DNA of 64,000 nucleotides from Siphonobacter aquaeclarae (GCF_900103285.1 NZ_FNGS01000008.1:178094-242093), one strand, 5' to 3'; numbered from the stretch's first letter, positions 51,010-60,071 are shown. The notes: generated by a model not told the origin, from the sequence alone. A program made the numbers and translations.

Positions 51010-51929
51010 CACAACTTCTTCATCCGCTCTTCCAGCTGAGCGGCAGACATTTTAACTTTTTCCGGATGCTGTTTGAGCCAGCCGCGGAAGGTATCCACGA
51101 TGGCGGCAGACCATTTCATGTCGATTTCTCCCGGCGTGTATTTTCCTTCCCGCAGCATCTGGTGACCGAAATCGTCTGTCAGCGCGATCCATTCAGCCGT
51201 TGTGATGACTTTTTCCGCGAGATGCGCCGGAATGAAGATCACGCCTTCCTTTTTGCCGAGTACCAGATCGCCGGGAAGTACCGTCGCCCTCCCGATCCGG
51301 ATCGGGTAGTTGATACCTGTCATCAGCATGTCTTTGATGAACGACGGATCAAAGCCCCGCACAAAGCCGGTAAAACCATTGATTTCTTCCAGCCCTTCCA
51401 GGTCCCGGACACTGCCGTCGAACACCACGCCGGTTTTTGACTTGGCATAGATCGAGTTGCCGAGGTTGTCGCCGATGAGGGTGCCGTCGATGATCTTGCC
51501 ATAGCCGTCAGCCACATAAACGTCGTTTTCCGTCAGTTGGTCAATGGGCCAGGAGTTGGGCGCACCCTTGCGGTTTTCGGCTTTGCCTTTGTCTTTGATC
51601 GGCTTTTCCATATCCGGCCGCGACGGCATATACTGCGCCGTCAGAACCCGGCCGGCGAGGACCTTGCCTGGGCTGATCTGCATCCACCCGGCCTCAAACT
51701 GGTTGACGTACCCTTCGTTCCGCAGTACACCCCAGGCTTCTTCCAGGGAAATATCCTTCAGGCGTTTGACGAGGTCGTCGGAGACCTTTGGTCGTCCATC
51801 CGGAAAACGGTCGCCTTTGAACTCGGACGTGAAAGTCTGAATGAGCTCTTTCGGCGCGTTGATGTTCTGTGCCGAGACCGACAGCGAGGCTGCCAGCAGC
51901 GGAACAAGCACGAGTGATTTGGAAAACAT
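51009..51929 (-). CDS. secreted RraA/HMG-aldolase-like protein
   Basis: A 306-residue protein with a Sec signal (MFSKSLVLVPLLAASLSVSAQ) followed by an RraA-type fold. It shows NDVYVADGYGKIIDGTLIGDNLGNSIYAKSKTGVVFDGSVRDLEGL, with the DGSVRD metal/substrate motif, and PGDLVLGKKEGVIFIP. The family includes 4-hydroxy-4-methyl-2-oxoglutarate aldolases and related lyases as well as the RNase E inhibitor RraA. Export excludes the RNase role. The 51929 start gives a clean signal. It follows a BASS-type transporter by 47 bp, so a role in using a transported organic acid is likely. Confidence 0.8.
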   Translation of the reverse strand: MFSKSLVLVPLLAASLSVSAQNINAPKELIQTFTSEFKGDRFPDGRPKVSDDLVKRLKDISLEEAWGVLRNEGYVNQFEAGWMQISPGKVLAGRVLTAQYMPSRPDMEKPIKDKGKAENRKGAPNSWPIDQLTENDVYVADGYGKIIDGTLIGDNLGNSIYAKSKTGVVFDGSVRDLEGLEEINGFTGFVRGFDPSFIKDMLMTGINYPIRIGRATVLPGDLVLGKKEGVIFIPAHLAEKVITTAEWIALTDDFGHQMLREGKYTPGEIDMKWSAAIVDTFRGWLKQHPEKVKMSAAQLEERMKKL

Positions 51930-51976
51930 AGTTGCAACAGGTTTTAGAGGTATAAAAAGAGGTACTGAAAAGGCAA

Positions 51977-53269
51977 TCAGGACGGAACGGACTCGGCAGC
52001 GGGCTCCGCTTCGCCACGCGGTGTCCGGCCCCGCCACCAGTTGGCGAGCATGGAACCGGTGGTATTCATCAGCGGGCCGAAAACGGCCGGAGCAAGGCCC
52101 GTGGTAGCAAGCTGGCCCATTTGCAGGGCAAGGCCGGAGGCCATACCGGCGTTTTGCATGCCGACTTCAAACGCTACCGAACGGCTGGACTGCTCGTTGA
52201 GCCCGACCATCCGGCAGCACCAGTAGCCGAGCGTATAGCCCAGGACATTGTGAAGGAAACAGGCGATGACGAGTATCAATCCTACCTGCATCAGGCTTTT
52301 CTGCCCGGCGGCGGTAATGACGACGATGATCGTTGTAATGCCGAGCATCGAGAGCGTTGACAGGAGCTTGTCCATGATTTCCCGCTTGCCGCCGGTGAAG
52401 GTATGAAACAGCCAGCCGCCCAGCGCAGGCAACCCGAGGAACCAGAAACAATTCCATAAAACGCCTCCGATGAAATCATCCGAGCCTTCCTGCAGGGCAA
52501 TCGCATTCTTAAGGAGGATAATGCCGAGGTACACCACCACCTGAATGGCAATACTGCGGCGGGTTTGCCCCGGATAGGCGAAGGCGTTGAACAGCAATCC
52601 CGCCACAATCGGGAGAATCGTGATGTTGAAAATCTCCATGACCATCTTCCAGAAATCAACGGGGAGAAAAGCCCCGGCGAGCAGCTGAAGCAGGGCAGGT
52701 GTCAGAACCGGTGACAGAAGGGTGGAAAACGCGGTCACCGTCACCGAAAGCGGCACATTCGCACGGGCAATATAGGCCATCACGTTCGAGGCCAGCCCGC
52801 TCGGCGAGCAGCCGACCAGGATAATTCCCGTCGCGATTTCCGGCGGAAGCGGAAACGAAATAGCCAGTACGAAACCGATCGTCGGCATAATGAGGTAATG
52901 GCTGACTACCCCCACGAGCACCCCTTTCGGATTCTGAATAATGCCGGCGAAATCCTCCAGGCTCGACTGCGACCCCATGCCGAACATGATAATCTGAAGA
53001 AGGGGGATAATCAGTTTCTTCAATTCAAAATCACCCCATTTCAGGAACCAGTGCGGTTGGTACATCGCCACGGAAACGGCGGCAAGGATAAAAACAGTGT
53101 ACGTGAGGCTGGCGGTCGCTTTCGATCGCTTTACGCCAAGGGCAAGAAGGACAAGCCCTCCGACGACCGGCAGGGCCGTCTGGTCTCCCCGGCCTGCCAA
53201 AAACAGACCTAAGGCAAGCAACAGGCTAATGCCGCTCAGGATGAGAGCGGCGGTGAAGAGTTTTTTCAT
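51977..53269 (-). CDS. bile acid:sodium symporter (BASS) family transporter
   Basis: A 430-residue inner-membrane protein with about ten to twelve helices. After two extra N-terminal helices comes the BASS core: LLQIIMFGMGSQSSLEDF, YLIMPTIGFVLAISF, GIILVGCSPSGLASNVMAYIARANVPLSVTVTAFSTLLSPVLTPAL with the Na-binding crossover, and FEVGMQNAGMASGLALQM. Family members move bile acids, pantoate, pyruvate or other organic anions with sodium. Grouping with an RraA-like and an enolase-superfamily enzyme suggests a sugar acid or related carboxylate as substrate. Confidence 0.88.
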   Translation of the reverse strand: MKKLFTAALILSGISLLLALGLFLAGRGDQTALPVVGGLVLLALGVKRSKATASLTYTVFILAAVSVAMYQPHWFLKWGDFELKKLIIPLLQIIMFGMGSQSSLEDFAGIIQNPKGVLVGVVSHYLIMPTIGFVLAISFPLPPEIATGIILVGCSPSGLASNVMAYIARANVPLSVTVTAFSTLLSPVLTPALLQLLAGAFLPVDFWKMVMEIFNITILPIVAGLLFNAFAYPGQTRRSIAIQVVVYLGIILLKNAIALQEGSDDFIGGVLWNCFWFLGLPALGGWLFHTFTGGKREIMDKLLSTLSMLGITTIIVVITAAGQKSLMQVGLILVIACFLHNVLGYTLGYWCCRMVGLNEQSSRSVAFEVGMQNAGMASGLALQMGQLATTGLAPAVFGPLMNTTGSMLANWWRGRTPRGEAEPAAESVPS

Positions 53270-53332
53270 AAAATCGGTTCAGAGGAATGAGATACGTACG
53301 TCAGACACAGGCCTTTCGCACTGTGCAAAAAA

Positions 53333-53348
53333 AAGAGAATTTTCTCTT
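53333..53348. promoter_or_regulatory. palindrome in the divergent BASS/enolase-superfamily region
   Basis: AAGAGAA-TT-TTCTCTT, perfect 7-bp arms, midway between the two divergent starts. A shared operator for a catabolic repressor is plausible. Confidence 0.4.
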
Positions 53349-53410
53349 GGATAGTCCGTATTGTGCGTAACTTTTCGCCGAAAAATTACCTCTAAACTGT
53401 ATAAATTACT

Positions 53411-54856
53411 ATGGAAAAGTTTATCGACCGCTTCCGGCTGCCGAACAAGGTGGCTATGGCGCCTCCTGAACCTGACCGAAGGGGTTTTCTCCGGAAAGCA
53501 GCATTGGGCGGGCTGGCCCTCGGGATGAAATTCGACGGAAAAACCGAGCAGGAGCTGGAGTATCTTACCCAGAAAGTAGGGCGGGCATCCAAACCGTCCG
53601 ATCTCAAAATCACTGACATTCGCATTGCCCACCTCCAGGGCGTACCGTTTACCAGTCCCGTTATCCGGATTGAAACCAATCAGGGTATCGTCGGGTGGGG
53701 CGAAGTACGCGACGGCGGCAGTCCGAAGTATGCCCTCATGCTCAAAAGCCGTCTGCTCGGTAAAAATCCCTGTAACGTAGAACAGCTCTTCAAGCTGATC
53801 AAGCCGTTTGGTAACCACGGCCGGGCAGCCGGTGGAGTATGCGGCGTGGAGATGGCGCTATGGGACCTCGCCGGCAAGGCATACGGCGTTCCGGTGTACC
53901 AGCTTCTGGGCGGGAAATACCGGGACGAGATCCGGCTTTATGCCGATACCCCGGAAATGGACGACCCGGCAAGCTTCGGAAAAAAACTGAAGGAAACCCG
54001 TCTCGACAAAGGATATACCTGGCTCAAGATGGACTTCGGTATCGGTCTCCTGGCCGATAAGCCGGGTATGCTCGTCGGCGCCAACGTCTGGGACGTAAAA
54101 CGGCAGTACGGCAACAGCGAAAACAAGAAAGTCGGCAACTACGGCCTCACCAAGCACCCCTTCACCCGGATTCAGGTCACAGATAAAGGACTTCAGTATA
54201 TCGCCGATTATGTAGAAAAGATCCGTTCGGTAGTAGGATATGACATTCCGGTTTCCGCGGACCACTTCGGGCACTTCGATGTCAATACCGCTATCCGCGT
54301 CGGAAAAGCCGTTGAAAAATACCAGCTGGCATGGCTGGAAGACCTGATTCCCTGGTTTTACCACGACCAGTGGCGGCAGATTACGGAAGCGATTGATACT
54401 CCGACGCTGACGGGCGAGGATATTTTCGCTAAGGAAGAGTTCATCAAACTGATCAATGCGAAGGCGGTGGACATGATCCACCCCGATCTGGCCTCTTCCG
54501 GTGGAATTCTGGAAACCAAGAAAATCGGCGACTATGCCGAAGAACATGGCGTCCCGATGGCAATGCACTTTGCCGGTACGCCGATCTGCATGATGGCCAA
54601 CGTACACTGTGCCGCCGCTACCCAGAACTTCATCGCCCTGGAACACCACGGCGTGGATGTGGCCGGGTGGGAAGACCTCGTCACGGGTATCGACAAGCCC
54701 TTTGCCAACGGATTCGTGAAAGTACCCGACAAACCGGGACTCGGAGTTGAATTCAACGAGGAGTTTGCCAAGAAGTTTCTTAAGAAAGGCGAACAATGGT
54801 TTGCGCCGACGACGGACTGGGATAAGGTAGATTCCTGGGACCGCGACTGGAGCTGA
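53411..54856 (+). CDS. mandelate racemase/muconate lactonizing enzyme family (enolase superfamily) protein
   Basis: A 481-residue enolase-superfamily enzyme. A twin-arginine-like stretch DRRGFLRKAALGGLALG (22-38) may be an export signal, but its hydrophobic core is short. The N-terminal capping domain has VRIETNQGIVGWGEVRDGG-type sequence and the barrel has metal ligands in SADHFGHFDV (Asp), WLEDLIPW (Glu) and LTGEDIF (Glu). LKMD stands at the KxK position, and MHFAGTPICMMANVHCAAA carries the barrel His. This ligand pattern resembles sugar-acid dehydratases rather than racemases. The substrate is unknown. A terminator follows. Confidence 0.85.
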   Translation: MEKFIDRFRLPNKVAMAPPEPDRRGFLRKAALGGLALGMKFDGKTEQELEYLTQKVGRASKPSDLKITDIRIAHLQGVPFTSPVIRIETNQGIVGWGEVRDGGSPKYALMLKSRLLGKNPCNVEQLFKLIKPFGNHGRAAGGVCGVEMALWDLAGKAYGVPVYQLLGGKYRDEIRLYADTPEMDDPASFGKKLKETRLDKGYTWLKMDFGIGLLADKPGMLVGANVWDVKRQYGNSENKKVGNYGLTKHPFTRIQVTDKGLQYIADYVEKIRSVVGYDIPVSADHFGHFDVNTAIRVGKAVEKYQLAWLEDLIPWFYHDQWRQITEAIDTPTLTGEDIFAKEEFIKLINAKAVDMIHPDLASSGGILETKKIGDYAEEHGVPMAMHFAGTPICMMANVHCAAATQNFIALEHHGVDVAGWEDLVTGIDKPFANGFVKVPDKPGLGVEFNEEFAKKFLKKGEQWFAPTTDWDKVDSWDRDWS

Positions 54857-54862
54857 TCGATG

Positions 54863-54901
54863 CTGCCCGGAGCTCCACAGAAGGAGTTCCGGGCAGTTTT
54901 T
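54863..54901 (+). terminator. terminator after the enolase-superfamily gene
   Basis: CTGCCCGGA-GCTCC pairs with GGAG-TTCCGGGCAG (one G-U) across a 6-nt loop; five T follow. Confidence 0.88.
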
Positions 54902-54965
54902 GTCATGGTGCAGGGGATATTGTGTCTTTCGTACTCTTTCTATAGTAGTATATGAATGAAAGGTT

Positions 54966-55553
54966 ATGGTGACTGCTAATCAAAGTCCTTCCGACGCTGA
55001 ATTATGGAATGCGTTCCGGCGGGGAGATTCACAGGCCTACGAATCGATTTACCGGAGGTATTCGCCGGCGTTGTTTTCGTATGGAAAACGACTGACATCA
55101 GACTATGACCTCGTCCGGGATACGGTACAGGATGTATTTGTCGAAATCTGGCAGCGCAGGGAAAACCTGACCGACCTTCAGACAATCAAATTCTATCTCT
55201 TCCGGGTATTCCGCAACGCGATCACCAAGACGCTGAAGCGGCACGAGGAGCCGTTCGACTGGGGGCAGGTACTTTCGGGAGACTTTCTCTCGCCCTCGGC
55301 GGAGTCGCTGCTGACGGAAGAAGAAAACTACCAGGACCGGATGGGTCGCCTGCGGAAGGGAATCGATCAGCTGCCCGGTCGTCAGAAGGAAGCCATTATG
55401 CTCTGCTTTTTTGACGATATGTCGAATGAAGAAATCGCGCTCGTTATGGGAATCCAGTCGCAGTCTGTCATCAATCACCTGAGCCGGGCGCTTCAGTTTC
55501 TGCGGGATACGGTTGTTGGGTGGATCATGATGGCCGCCTGGATCGAATTCTGA
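54966..55553 (+). CDS. ECF sigma factor, orphan
   Basis: A 195-residue sigma factor of the Bacteroidota FecR-linked type. Region 2: SIYRRYSPALFSYGKRLTSDYDLVRDTVQDVFVEIWQRRENL. Region 4: LPGRQKEAIMLCFFDDMSNEEIALVMGIQSQSVINHLSRALQFLRD. It has no adjacent anti-sigma. The nearest FecR without a sigma partner is at 47.0-48.1 kb, so the two could be a split pair; this is inference from position only. Confidence 0.9.
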   Translation: MVTANQSPSDAELWNAFRRGDSQAYESIYRRYSPALFSYGKRLTSDYDLVRDTVQDVFVEIWQRRENLTDLQTIKFYLFRVFRNAITKTLKRHEEPFDWGQVLSGDFLSPSAESLLTEEENYQDRMGRLRKGIDQLPGRQKEAIMLCFFDDMSNEEIALVMGIQSQSVINHLSRALQFLRDTVVGWIMMAAWIEF

Positions 55554-55705
55554 GTTGCAAACAATTTTGCCGGCTGGCGAATTTTCAATATAAAAATTGC
55601 AAAAGAAGAAGGTGGTTTTTGATAAATTGGCAATACTATGCCGCGTCTTTCAAAAAAGACAAAATTTTGTTTCTTGATTTCTTGGAATTAAAAAATAGAT
55701 GCCGT

Positions 55706-55713
55706 TACCTTTG
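55706..55713 (+). promoter_or_regulatory. ilv operon promoter (-7 box)
   Basis: TACCTTTG matches the consensus; CTTG about 21 nt upstream is a near -33 box. Transcription would begin about 30 nt before the leader peptide. Confidence 0.6.
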
Positions 55714-55751
55714 CGATACGCCTGTCCGAAAACGGCAAAATTCAATTCCTG

Positions 55752-55817
55752 ATGATTCGTTTCGCTTCAAATATTCTTGTGATTATTCTCCTCGTGCTCA
55801 TCCGACAATCCGTGTGA
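55752..55817 (+). CDS. ilv leader peptide
   Basis: A 21-residue open frame, MIRFASNILVIILLVLIRQSV, ending TGA. Residues 8-17 are ten consecutive branched-chain residues (ILVIILLVLI), and 12 of 21 residues are Ile, Leu or Val. It lies between the promoter and a terminator upstream of ilvD. Its stop codon falls inside the first strand of the antiterminator. It has all the marks of a leader peptide whose translation senses charged Ile-, Leu- and Val-tRNA; the peptide itself probably has no function. It is too short for routine gene calling. Confidence 0.88.
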   Translation: MIRFASNILVIILLVLIRQSV

Positions 55818-55856
55818 GATAGGTTGATATTCACCAGAAAGGACCTTTCTCACATG
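55811..55856 (+). promoter_or_regulatory. ilv antiterminator
   Basis: Bases 55811-55823 (CGTGTGAGATAGG) pair with 55844-55856 (CCTTTCTCACATG): 12 of 13 positions, including one G-U. The second strand takes bases 55844-55851 of the terminator's left arm, so the two structures exclude each other. The first strand covers the GTG TGA end of the leader peptide. Confidence 0.8.
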
Positions 55857-55873
55857 ACGAGAAAGGTCTTTTT
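55842..55873 (+). terminator. ilv attenuator (rho-independent terminator)
   Basis: A perfect 10-bp stem, GACCTTTCTC (55842-55851) with GAGAAAGGTC (55859-55868), a 7-nt loop, then five T. It lies 24 bp after the leader peptide stop and about 170 bp before ilvD, so it can only act as an attenuator. Confidence 0.9.
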
Positions 55874-56044
55874 GTTATCGGTCCATCCGAGTCTTAGAAT
55901 AAGGCAAGAATTATTTGATAAATGCAATTATCCGGGCTGTTTGACGCGCGTCGCTGACGACAGACATCGTCTGTGAAAAGTAGTTTTCCGGTGAACGCCG
56001 AGACGGGTCCGTTTACCTTTTTTCCGGTTTATCAACGAGTTAAG

Positions 56045-57736
56045 ATGGCAATCGAAACCACCCCCCTGAACCGTTATTCACGCGTCCTGACGCAGGAAGT
56101 CACAAACCCGGCCGCACAGGCCATGCTCTACGGAGTCGGCCTGACCGAGGAAGACATGAGCAAACCCCAGATCGGCATTGCCAGCACGGGGTACGAGGGA
56201 AACACTTGTAACATGCACCTGAACGGACTTTCCGTTCACGTCAAAAAAGGGGTACAGGCCAACGGGCTCGTCGGACTTATCTTCAACACCATCGGGGTAT
56301 CCGACGGGATGACCAACGGTAATGACGGGATGAGCTACTCCCTCCCCAGCCGCGACATCATCGCCGATTCCATCGAAGACGTAGTGGCTGCCCAGTGGTA
56401 CGACGGCGTGATTACGGTGGTTGGGTGCGACAAAAACATGCCCGGCGCGATCATGGCAATGGCCCGCCTGAACCGCCCTTCCATCATGGTCTATGGCGGA
56501 ACGATCCGCACCGGCCTCTGGAAAGGACAGAAGCTGGATATTATTTCGGCTTTTGAAGCGCTCGGCCGCAAGTTTGCCGGAACGATTTCAGACGAAGATT
56601 ACAAAGGCGTCATCCAGAACGCAATCCCCGGACAGGGAGCCTGCGGCGGGATGTATACCGCTAATACCATGGCCTCCAGCATCGAAGCACTCGGTCTGAG
56701 CCTTCCCAACTCGAGTACCTTCCCGGCCACGCACGAGGGCAAACAGGCGGAATGCCTGGCTGTCGGCGCGGCGATGAAGAAACTCCTCGAACTGGACCTG
56801 AAACCCCGGGATATCATTACCCGAAAGTCGCTCGAAAACGCTCTGACGGTAGTGATTGCCCTCGGCGGATCGACGAACGCCGTTCTCCACTACCTCGCGA
56901 TTGCCCATGCAGCCGGGGTAGAATTCACCCTGAAAGATATACAGGATATCAGCGACCGCACGCCGCTGATCGCGGATCTGAAGCCGTCCGGTAAGTATTT
57001 CATGGAAGATATGCTTGCCATCGGCGGCGTACCGGCTGTCATGAAATACCTCCTGAAAAAAGGATACCTCCACGGCGATTGCATGACGATCACCGGTAAA
57101 ACCATCGCTGAAAACCTGGAAACCGAGCCGGATCTCGATTTCGATACCCAGAAAATCGTCTTCCCGGTGGAATCTCCGCTGAAGCCCAACGGTCACCTTC
57201 AGATTCTGTACGGAAACCTGGCGCCGACCGGAGCCGTCGCGAAGATTACCGGCAAGGAAGGAGAGCGTTTTGAAGGAATCGCGAAGGTATGTGACAAGGA
57301 AGAAGCGCTTATGGAGGCGTTGGCCAACAAGGAAATTCAGCCCGGAACGGTCATCGTTATCCGGTACGAAGGACCCAAGGGCGGACCGGGTATGCCGGAA
57401 ATGCTCAAGCCGACTTCAGCGGTAATGGGTGCGGGTCTCGGTAACTCGGTCGCGATGATTACCGACGGCCGTTTCTCCGGAGGTACGCACGGATTTGTCG
57501 TTGGCCACATTACGCCGGAAGCATTTGACGGCGGCCCGATTGCCCTCGTTCAGGATGGAGACCGGATTACCATTGATGCGGTTAACAACCTGCTTCAGGT
57601 ACACATTTCAGACGAAGAAATGGAAGCCCGGAGACAAGCCTGGGTAGCGCCGGAAAGCCCGTTCAAACAGGGCGTTCTGCGGAAATACATCAAGAACGTA
57701 TCGTCCGCCAGCCAGGGTTGCGTCACCGATTTGTAA
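56045..57736 (+). CDS. ilvD: dihydroxy-acid dehydratase IlvD
   Basis: IlvD dehydrates dihydroxyacids to the 2-keto precursors of valine and isoleucine and needs an iron-sulfur cluster. The 563-residue protein has the cluster cysteines in EGNTCNMH (Cys55), [10 protein letters not shown] (Cys128) and [14 protein letters not shown] (Cys200), and C-terminal [16 protein letters not shown]. The frame opens 24 codons earlier, but [17 protein letters not shown] is the family start. It is the first structural gene of the ilv operon, under the attenuator. Confidence 0.97.
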   Translation: MAIETTPLNRYSRVLTQEVTNPAAQAMLYGVGLTEEDMSKPQIGIASTGYEGNTCNMHLNGLSVHVKKGVQANGLVGLIFNTIGVSDGMTNGNDGMSYSLPSRDIIADSIEDVVAAQWYDGVITVVGCDKNMPGAIMAMARLNRPSIMVYGGTIRTGLWKGQKLDIISAFEALGRKFAGTISDEDYKGVIQNAIPGQGACGGMYTANTMASSIEALGLSLPNSSTFPATHEGKQAECLAVGAAMKKLLELDLKPRDIITRKSLENALTVVIALGGSTNAVLHYLAIAHAAGVEFTLKDIQDISDRTPLIADLKPSGKYFMEDMLAIGGVPAVMKYLLKKGYLHGDCMTITGKTIAENLETEPDLDFDTQKIVFPVESPLKPNGHLQILYGNLAPTGAVAKITGKEGERFEGIAKVCDKEEALMEALANKEIQPGTVIVIRYEGPKGGPGMPEMLKPTSAVMGAGLGNSVAMITDGRFSGGTHGFVVGHITPEAFDGGPIALVQDGDRITIDAVNNLLQVHISDEEMEARRQAWVAPESPFKQGVLRKYIKNVSSASQGCVTDL

Positions 57737-57779
57737 CAACCCCCGAAAACACAGAAATAATAACCAGTCATTTTCCTTT

Positions 57780-59522
57780 ATGGCACACCAGAAACAAACC
57801 GCTGCCGAGGTTTTGGAAGAGGCCTCTCAACGCACCGTCACCGGCGCCCATGCCCTGATGCTTTCGTTGCTGGCCGAGGGCGTGGACACCTTGTTCGGGT
57901 ACCCCGGCGGGGCGATCATGCCTACGTATGACGCGCTGTACGATTACCGGGATGTCCTTCGTCACATCCTGGTCCGTCACGAGCAGGGAGCCGGTCACGC
58001 GGCTCAGGGATATGCCCGGCTGCAGAACAAGGCCGGCGTGGCCCTGGTAACGTCCGGACCGGGCGCGACCAACCTCATGACGCCGATCTGCGACGCGCTG
58101 CTCGACTCTACCCCTATGGTGTGCATTGTGGGTCAGGTATATAACAAGCTCCTCGGAACCGACGCGTTTCAGGAAGCCGATGTGATTGGCATGACCATGC
58201 CGATTACGAAGTGGAACTACCAGATTACGAGCGCCGACGAAGTGCCCGAAATCCTGGCAAAGGCCTTTTACATTGCCCAGACGGGCCGCCCCGGGCCGGT
58301 TGTGCTCGACTTCACCCGGACGGCGCAGATGGAGCTCATGACCCGCCCGTTCTCCTATCAGAAATGCGAGACGATGGTGAGCTATCACCCGCGGACGGTG
58401 CCGAAGGACGACCAGATCAGGGCGGCCGCCGAGCTCATCAACAAGGCGAAAAAGCCCTATATCCTCGCCGGCCACGGTATTCTGATTTCGCAGGCGGAAG
58501 CTGAACTGAAGGCGTTTGCCGAGAAGTCGGGTATTCCCGTTGCGACGACGCTCCTCGGGATGTCGGCAATTGATGCCGATCACCCGAACTATGTCGGCTG
58601 GCTGGGTATGCACGGCAACTACGGAACGAACGTCCTGACAAACGAATGCGACGTCCTGATCGCGATCGGGATGCGTTTTGACGACCGGGTAACCGGCGAT
58701 CTGAGCCAGTATGCCCGTCAGGCGAAAGTGGTACACATCGAAATCGATCCGGCAGAGATCGACAAGAATGTGAAAGCCACCGCGCCCGTTGTCGGCGATG
58801 CGAAGGAAGCCCTGAAGGCGCTGCTGCCGCTGATCGACGAGAAATCGCACCCGGAGTGGCGGGACGAGTTCCGCAAGTATGACGTCATTGAAGAAGAGAA
58901 GATCACCCGCCGGACGTTGTTTCACGACGGTGAGCATATCAAAATGGGCGAGGCCGTTGCCCTGCTCTCCGAACTGACCAAAGGAGAGGCTGTCACGGTA
59001 ACCGACGTAGGGCAGCACCAGATGATTGCGAACCGGTACTATCGGTTCAAGAAGCATAATTCCATTGTGACCTCGGGAGGCGCCGGTACGATGGGCTTCG
59101 CCCTTCCGGCGGCGCTGGGAGCGAAAGTTGGCGCGCCTGACCGCCAGGTAGTTGCCATCATCGGCGACGGCGGCTTCCAGATGACGCTTCAGGAGCTGGC
59201 GACGATCTGGCAGGAAAACCTGAACGTCAAAATCCTTATCCTGAATAATAACTTCCTCGGGATGGTTCGCCAGTGGCAGCAGTTGTTTTTCGACAACCGT
59301 TACAGCTTTGTGGACATCAAAAATCCCGATTTTGTGACGATCGCCAAAGGTTTCCACATCGAAGGGCATACGTGCCGCGAGCGGGGAGAGCTGCGGGCAT
59401 CGCTCGAAAAGATGCTGAATCACGACGGCGCATACCTGCTCGAAGTGATTTGCGAGAAGGAAGAAAACGTATTTCCCATGGTACCGGCCGGGCAGGCTGT
59501 CGACAAGATCCGTTTGGAGTAG
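57780..59522 (+). CDS. ilvB: acetolactate synthase, large (catalytic) subunit
   Basis: It condenses pyruvate with pyruvate or 2-ketobutyrate to acetohydroxyacids, using thiamine diphosphate and FAD. The 580 residues show VDTLFGYPGGAIMPTYDAL, the catalytic Glu68 in VRHEQGAGHAAQGYAR, SGPGATNLMT, and the ThDP/Mg motif from GDGG (462-465) to LNNN. It lies 43 bp after ilvD and 14 bp before the small subunit gene. Confidence 0.97.
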   Translation: MAHQKQTAAEVLEEASQRTVTGAHALMLSLLAEGVDTLFGYPGGAIMPTYDALYDYRDVLRHILVRHEQGAGHAAQGYARLQNKAGVALVTSGPGATNLMTPICDALLDSTPMVCIVGQVYNKLLGTDAFQEADVIGMTMPITKWNYQITSADEVPEILAKAFYIAQTGRPGPVVLDFTRTAQMELMTRPFSYQKCETMVSYHPRTVPKDDQIRAAAELINKAKKPYILAGHGILISQAEAELKAFAEKSGIPVATTLLGMSAIDADHPNYVGWLGMHGNYGTNVLTNECDVLIAIGMRFDDRVTGDLSQYARQAKVVHIEIDPAEIDKNVKATAPVVGDAKEALKALLPLIDEKSHPEWRDEFRKYDVIEEEKITRRTLFHDGEHIKMGEAVALLSELTKGEAVTVTDVGQHQMIANRYYRFKKHNSIVTSGGAGTMGFALPAALGAKVGAPDRQVVAIIGDGGFQMTLQELATIWQENLNVKILILNNNFLGMVRQWQQLFFDNRYSFVDIKNPDFVTIAKGFHIEGHTCRERGELRASLEKMLNHDGAYLLEVICEKEENVFPMVPAGQAVDKIRLE

Positions 59523-59536
59523 AATCCTGAAAAACC

Positions 59537-60070
59537 ATGACAAACTACACCATTTCGATATTTACCACCAACACGGTGGGGTTATTGAACCGCATTACGA
59601 TCGTGTTTACCCGTCGCCGGCTGAACATCGAATCACTGACGGTCTGCGAAACCGAACGGAAGGGCGTTTCACGGTTTACGATCGTGCTCAAGTCGGAAAC
59701 CCGGGAGCAGGTCGAAAAACTGGTACGCCAGATCCGGAAGATTGTCGACGTACTGGCAGTCTACGGGTACCTCAACGAAGACATCGTCTACCACGAAACG
59801 GCGCTGTTTAAGGTATCGACGCCGCTGGGCGGTCCTCAGCTCGACATTGAGCGTGTCAACAAGGATTTCAACGCCTGGGTTGTACATTGGGGCGCCGATT
59901 ACGTCATCATCGAGAAATCGGGGACGGAAGCCGAAATCATGGAATTCTACCACTACATCAAACCTCAGGGAATCCTCGAGTTCGTCCGCTCCGGCCGCAT
60001 CAGCGTGTCGAAGGAGGAAAAAGGCCTCGTTGAATATTTACCGGAGGAAGGGGTGTGGGAGATTGCATAA
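59537..60070 (+). CDS. ilvN: acetolactate synthase, small (regulatory) subunit
   Basis: A 177-residue regulatory subunit that stimulates IlvB and gives valine feedback control. The N-terminal ACT domain reads YTISIFTTNTVGLLNRITIVFTRRRLNIESLTVCETERKGVSRFTIVL (4-51). The C-terminal ALS_ss_C-type domain follows (about 85-165, with FSTPLGG-like FKVSTPLGG and IMEFYHYIKPQGILEFVRSGRI). The name ilvH would serve equally. A heptad-repeat hairpin separates it from ilvC. Confidence 0.95.
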   Translation: MTNYTISIFTTNTVGLLNRITIVFTRRRLNIESLTVCETERKGVSRFTIVLKSETREQVEKLVRQIRKIVDVLAVYGYLNEDIVYHETALFKVSTPLGGPQLDIERVNKDFNAWVVHWGADYVIIEKSGTEAEIMEFYHYIKPQGILEFVRSGRISVSKEEKGLVEYLPEEGVWEIA

Positions 60071-60071
60071 C

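Larger units (their letters stand above)
55554..56044 (+). other. ilv operon control region
   Basis: This 491-bp gap holds, in order: an AT-rich stretch with a GTCTTT-CAAA-AAAGAC stem, the ilv promoter, a leader peptide, an antiterminator/terminator pair, and about 170 bp of plain sequence up to ilvD. The parts are listed separately. Confidence 0.8.

Noticed and set aside
53411-53530. Certain Tat signal on the enolase-superfamily protein
   Set aside because: The RRGFLRK motif is present, but the following hydrophobic stretch is short and the n-region long, so export is only possible.
57768-59543. 591-codon minus-strand open frame opposite ilvB
   Set aside because: ilvB shows all ThDP motifs; the opposite frame shows none and would cut across the ilv operon.
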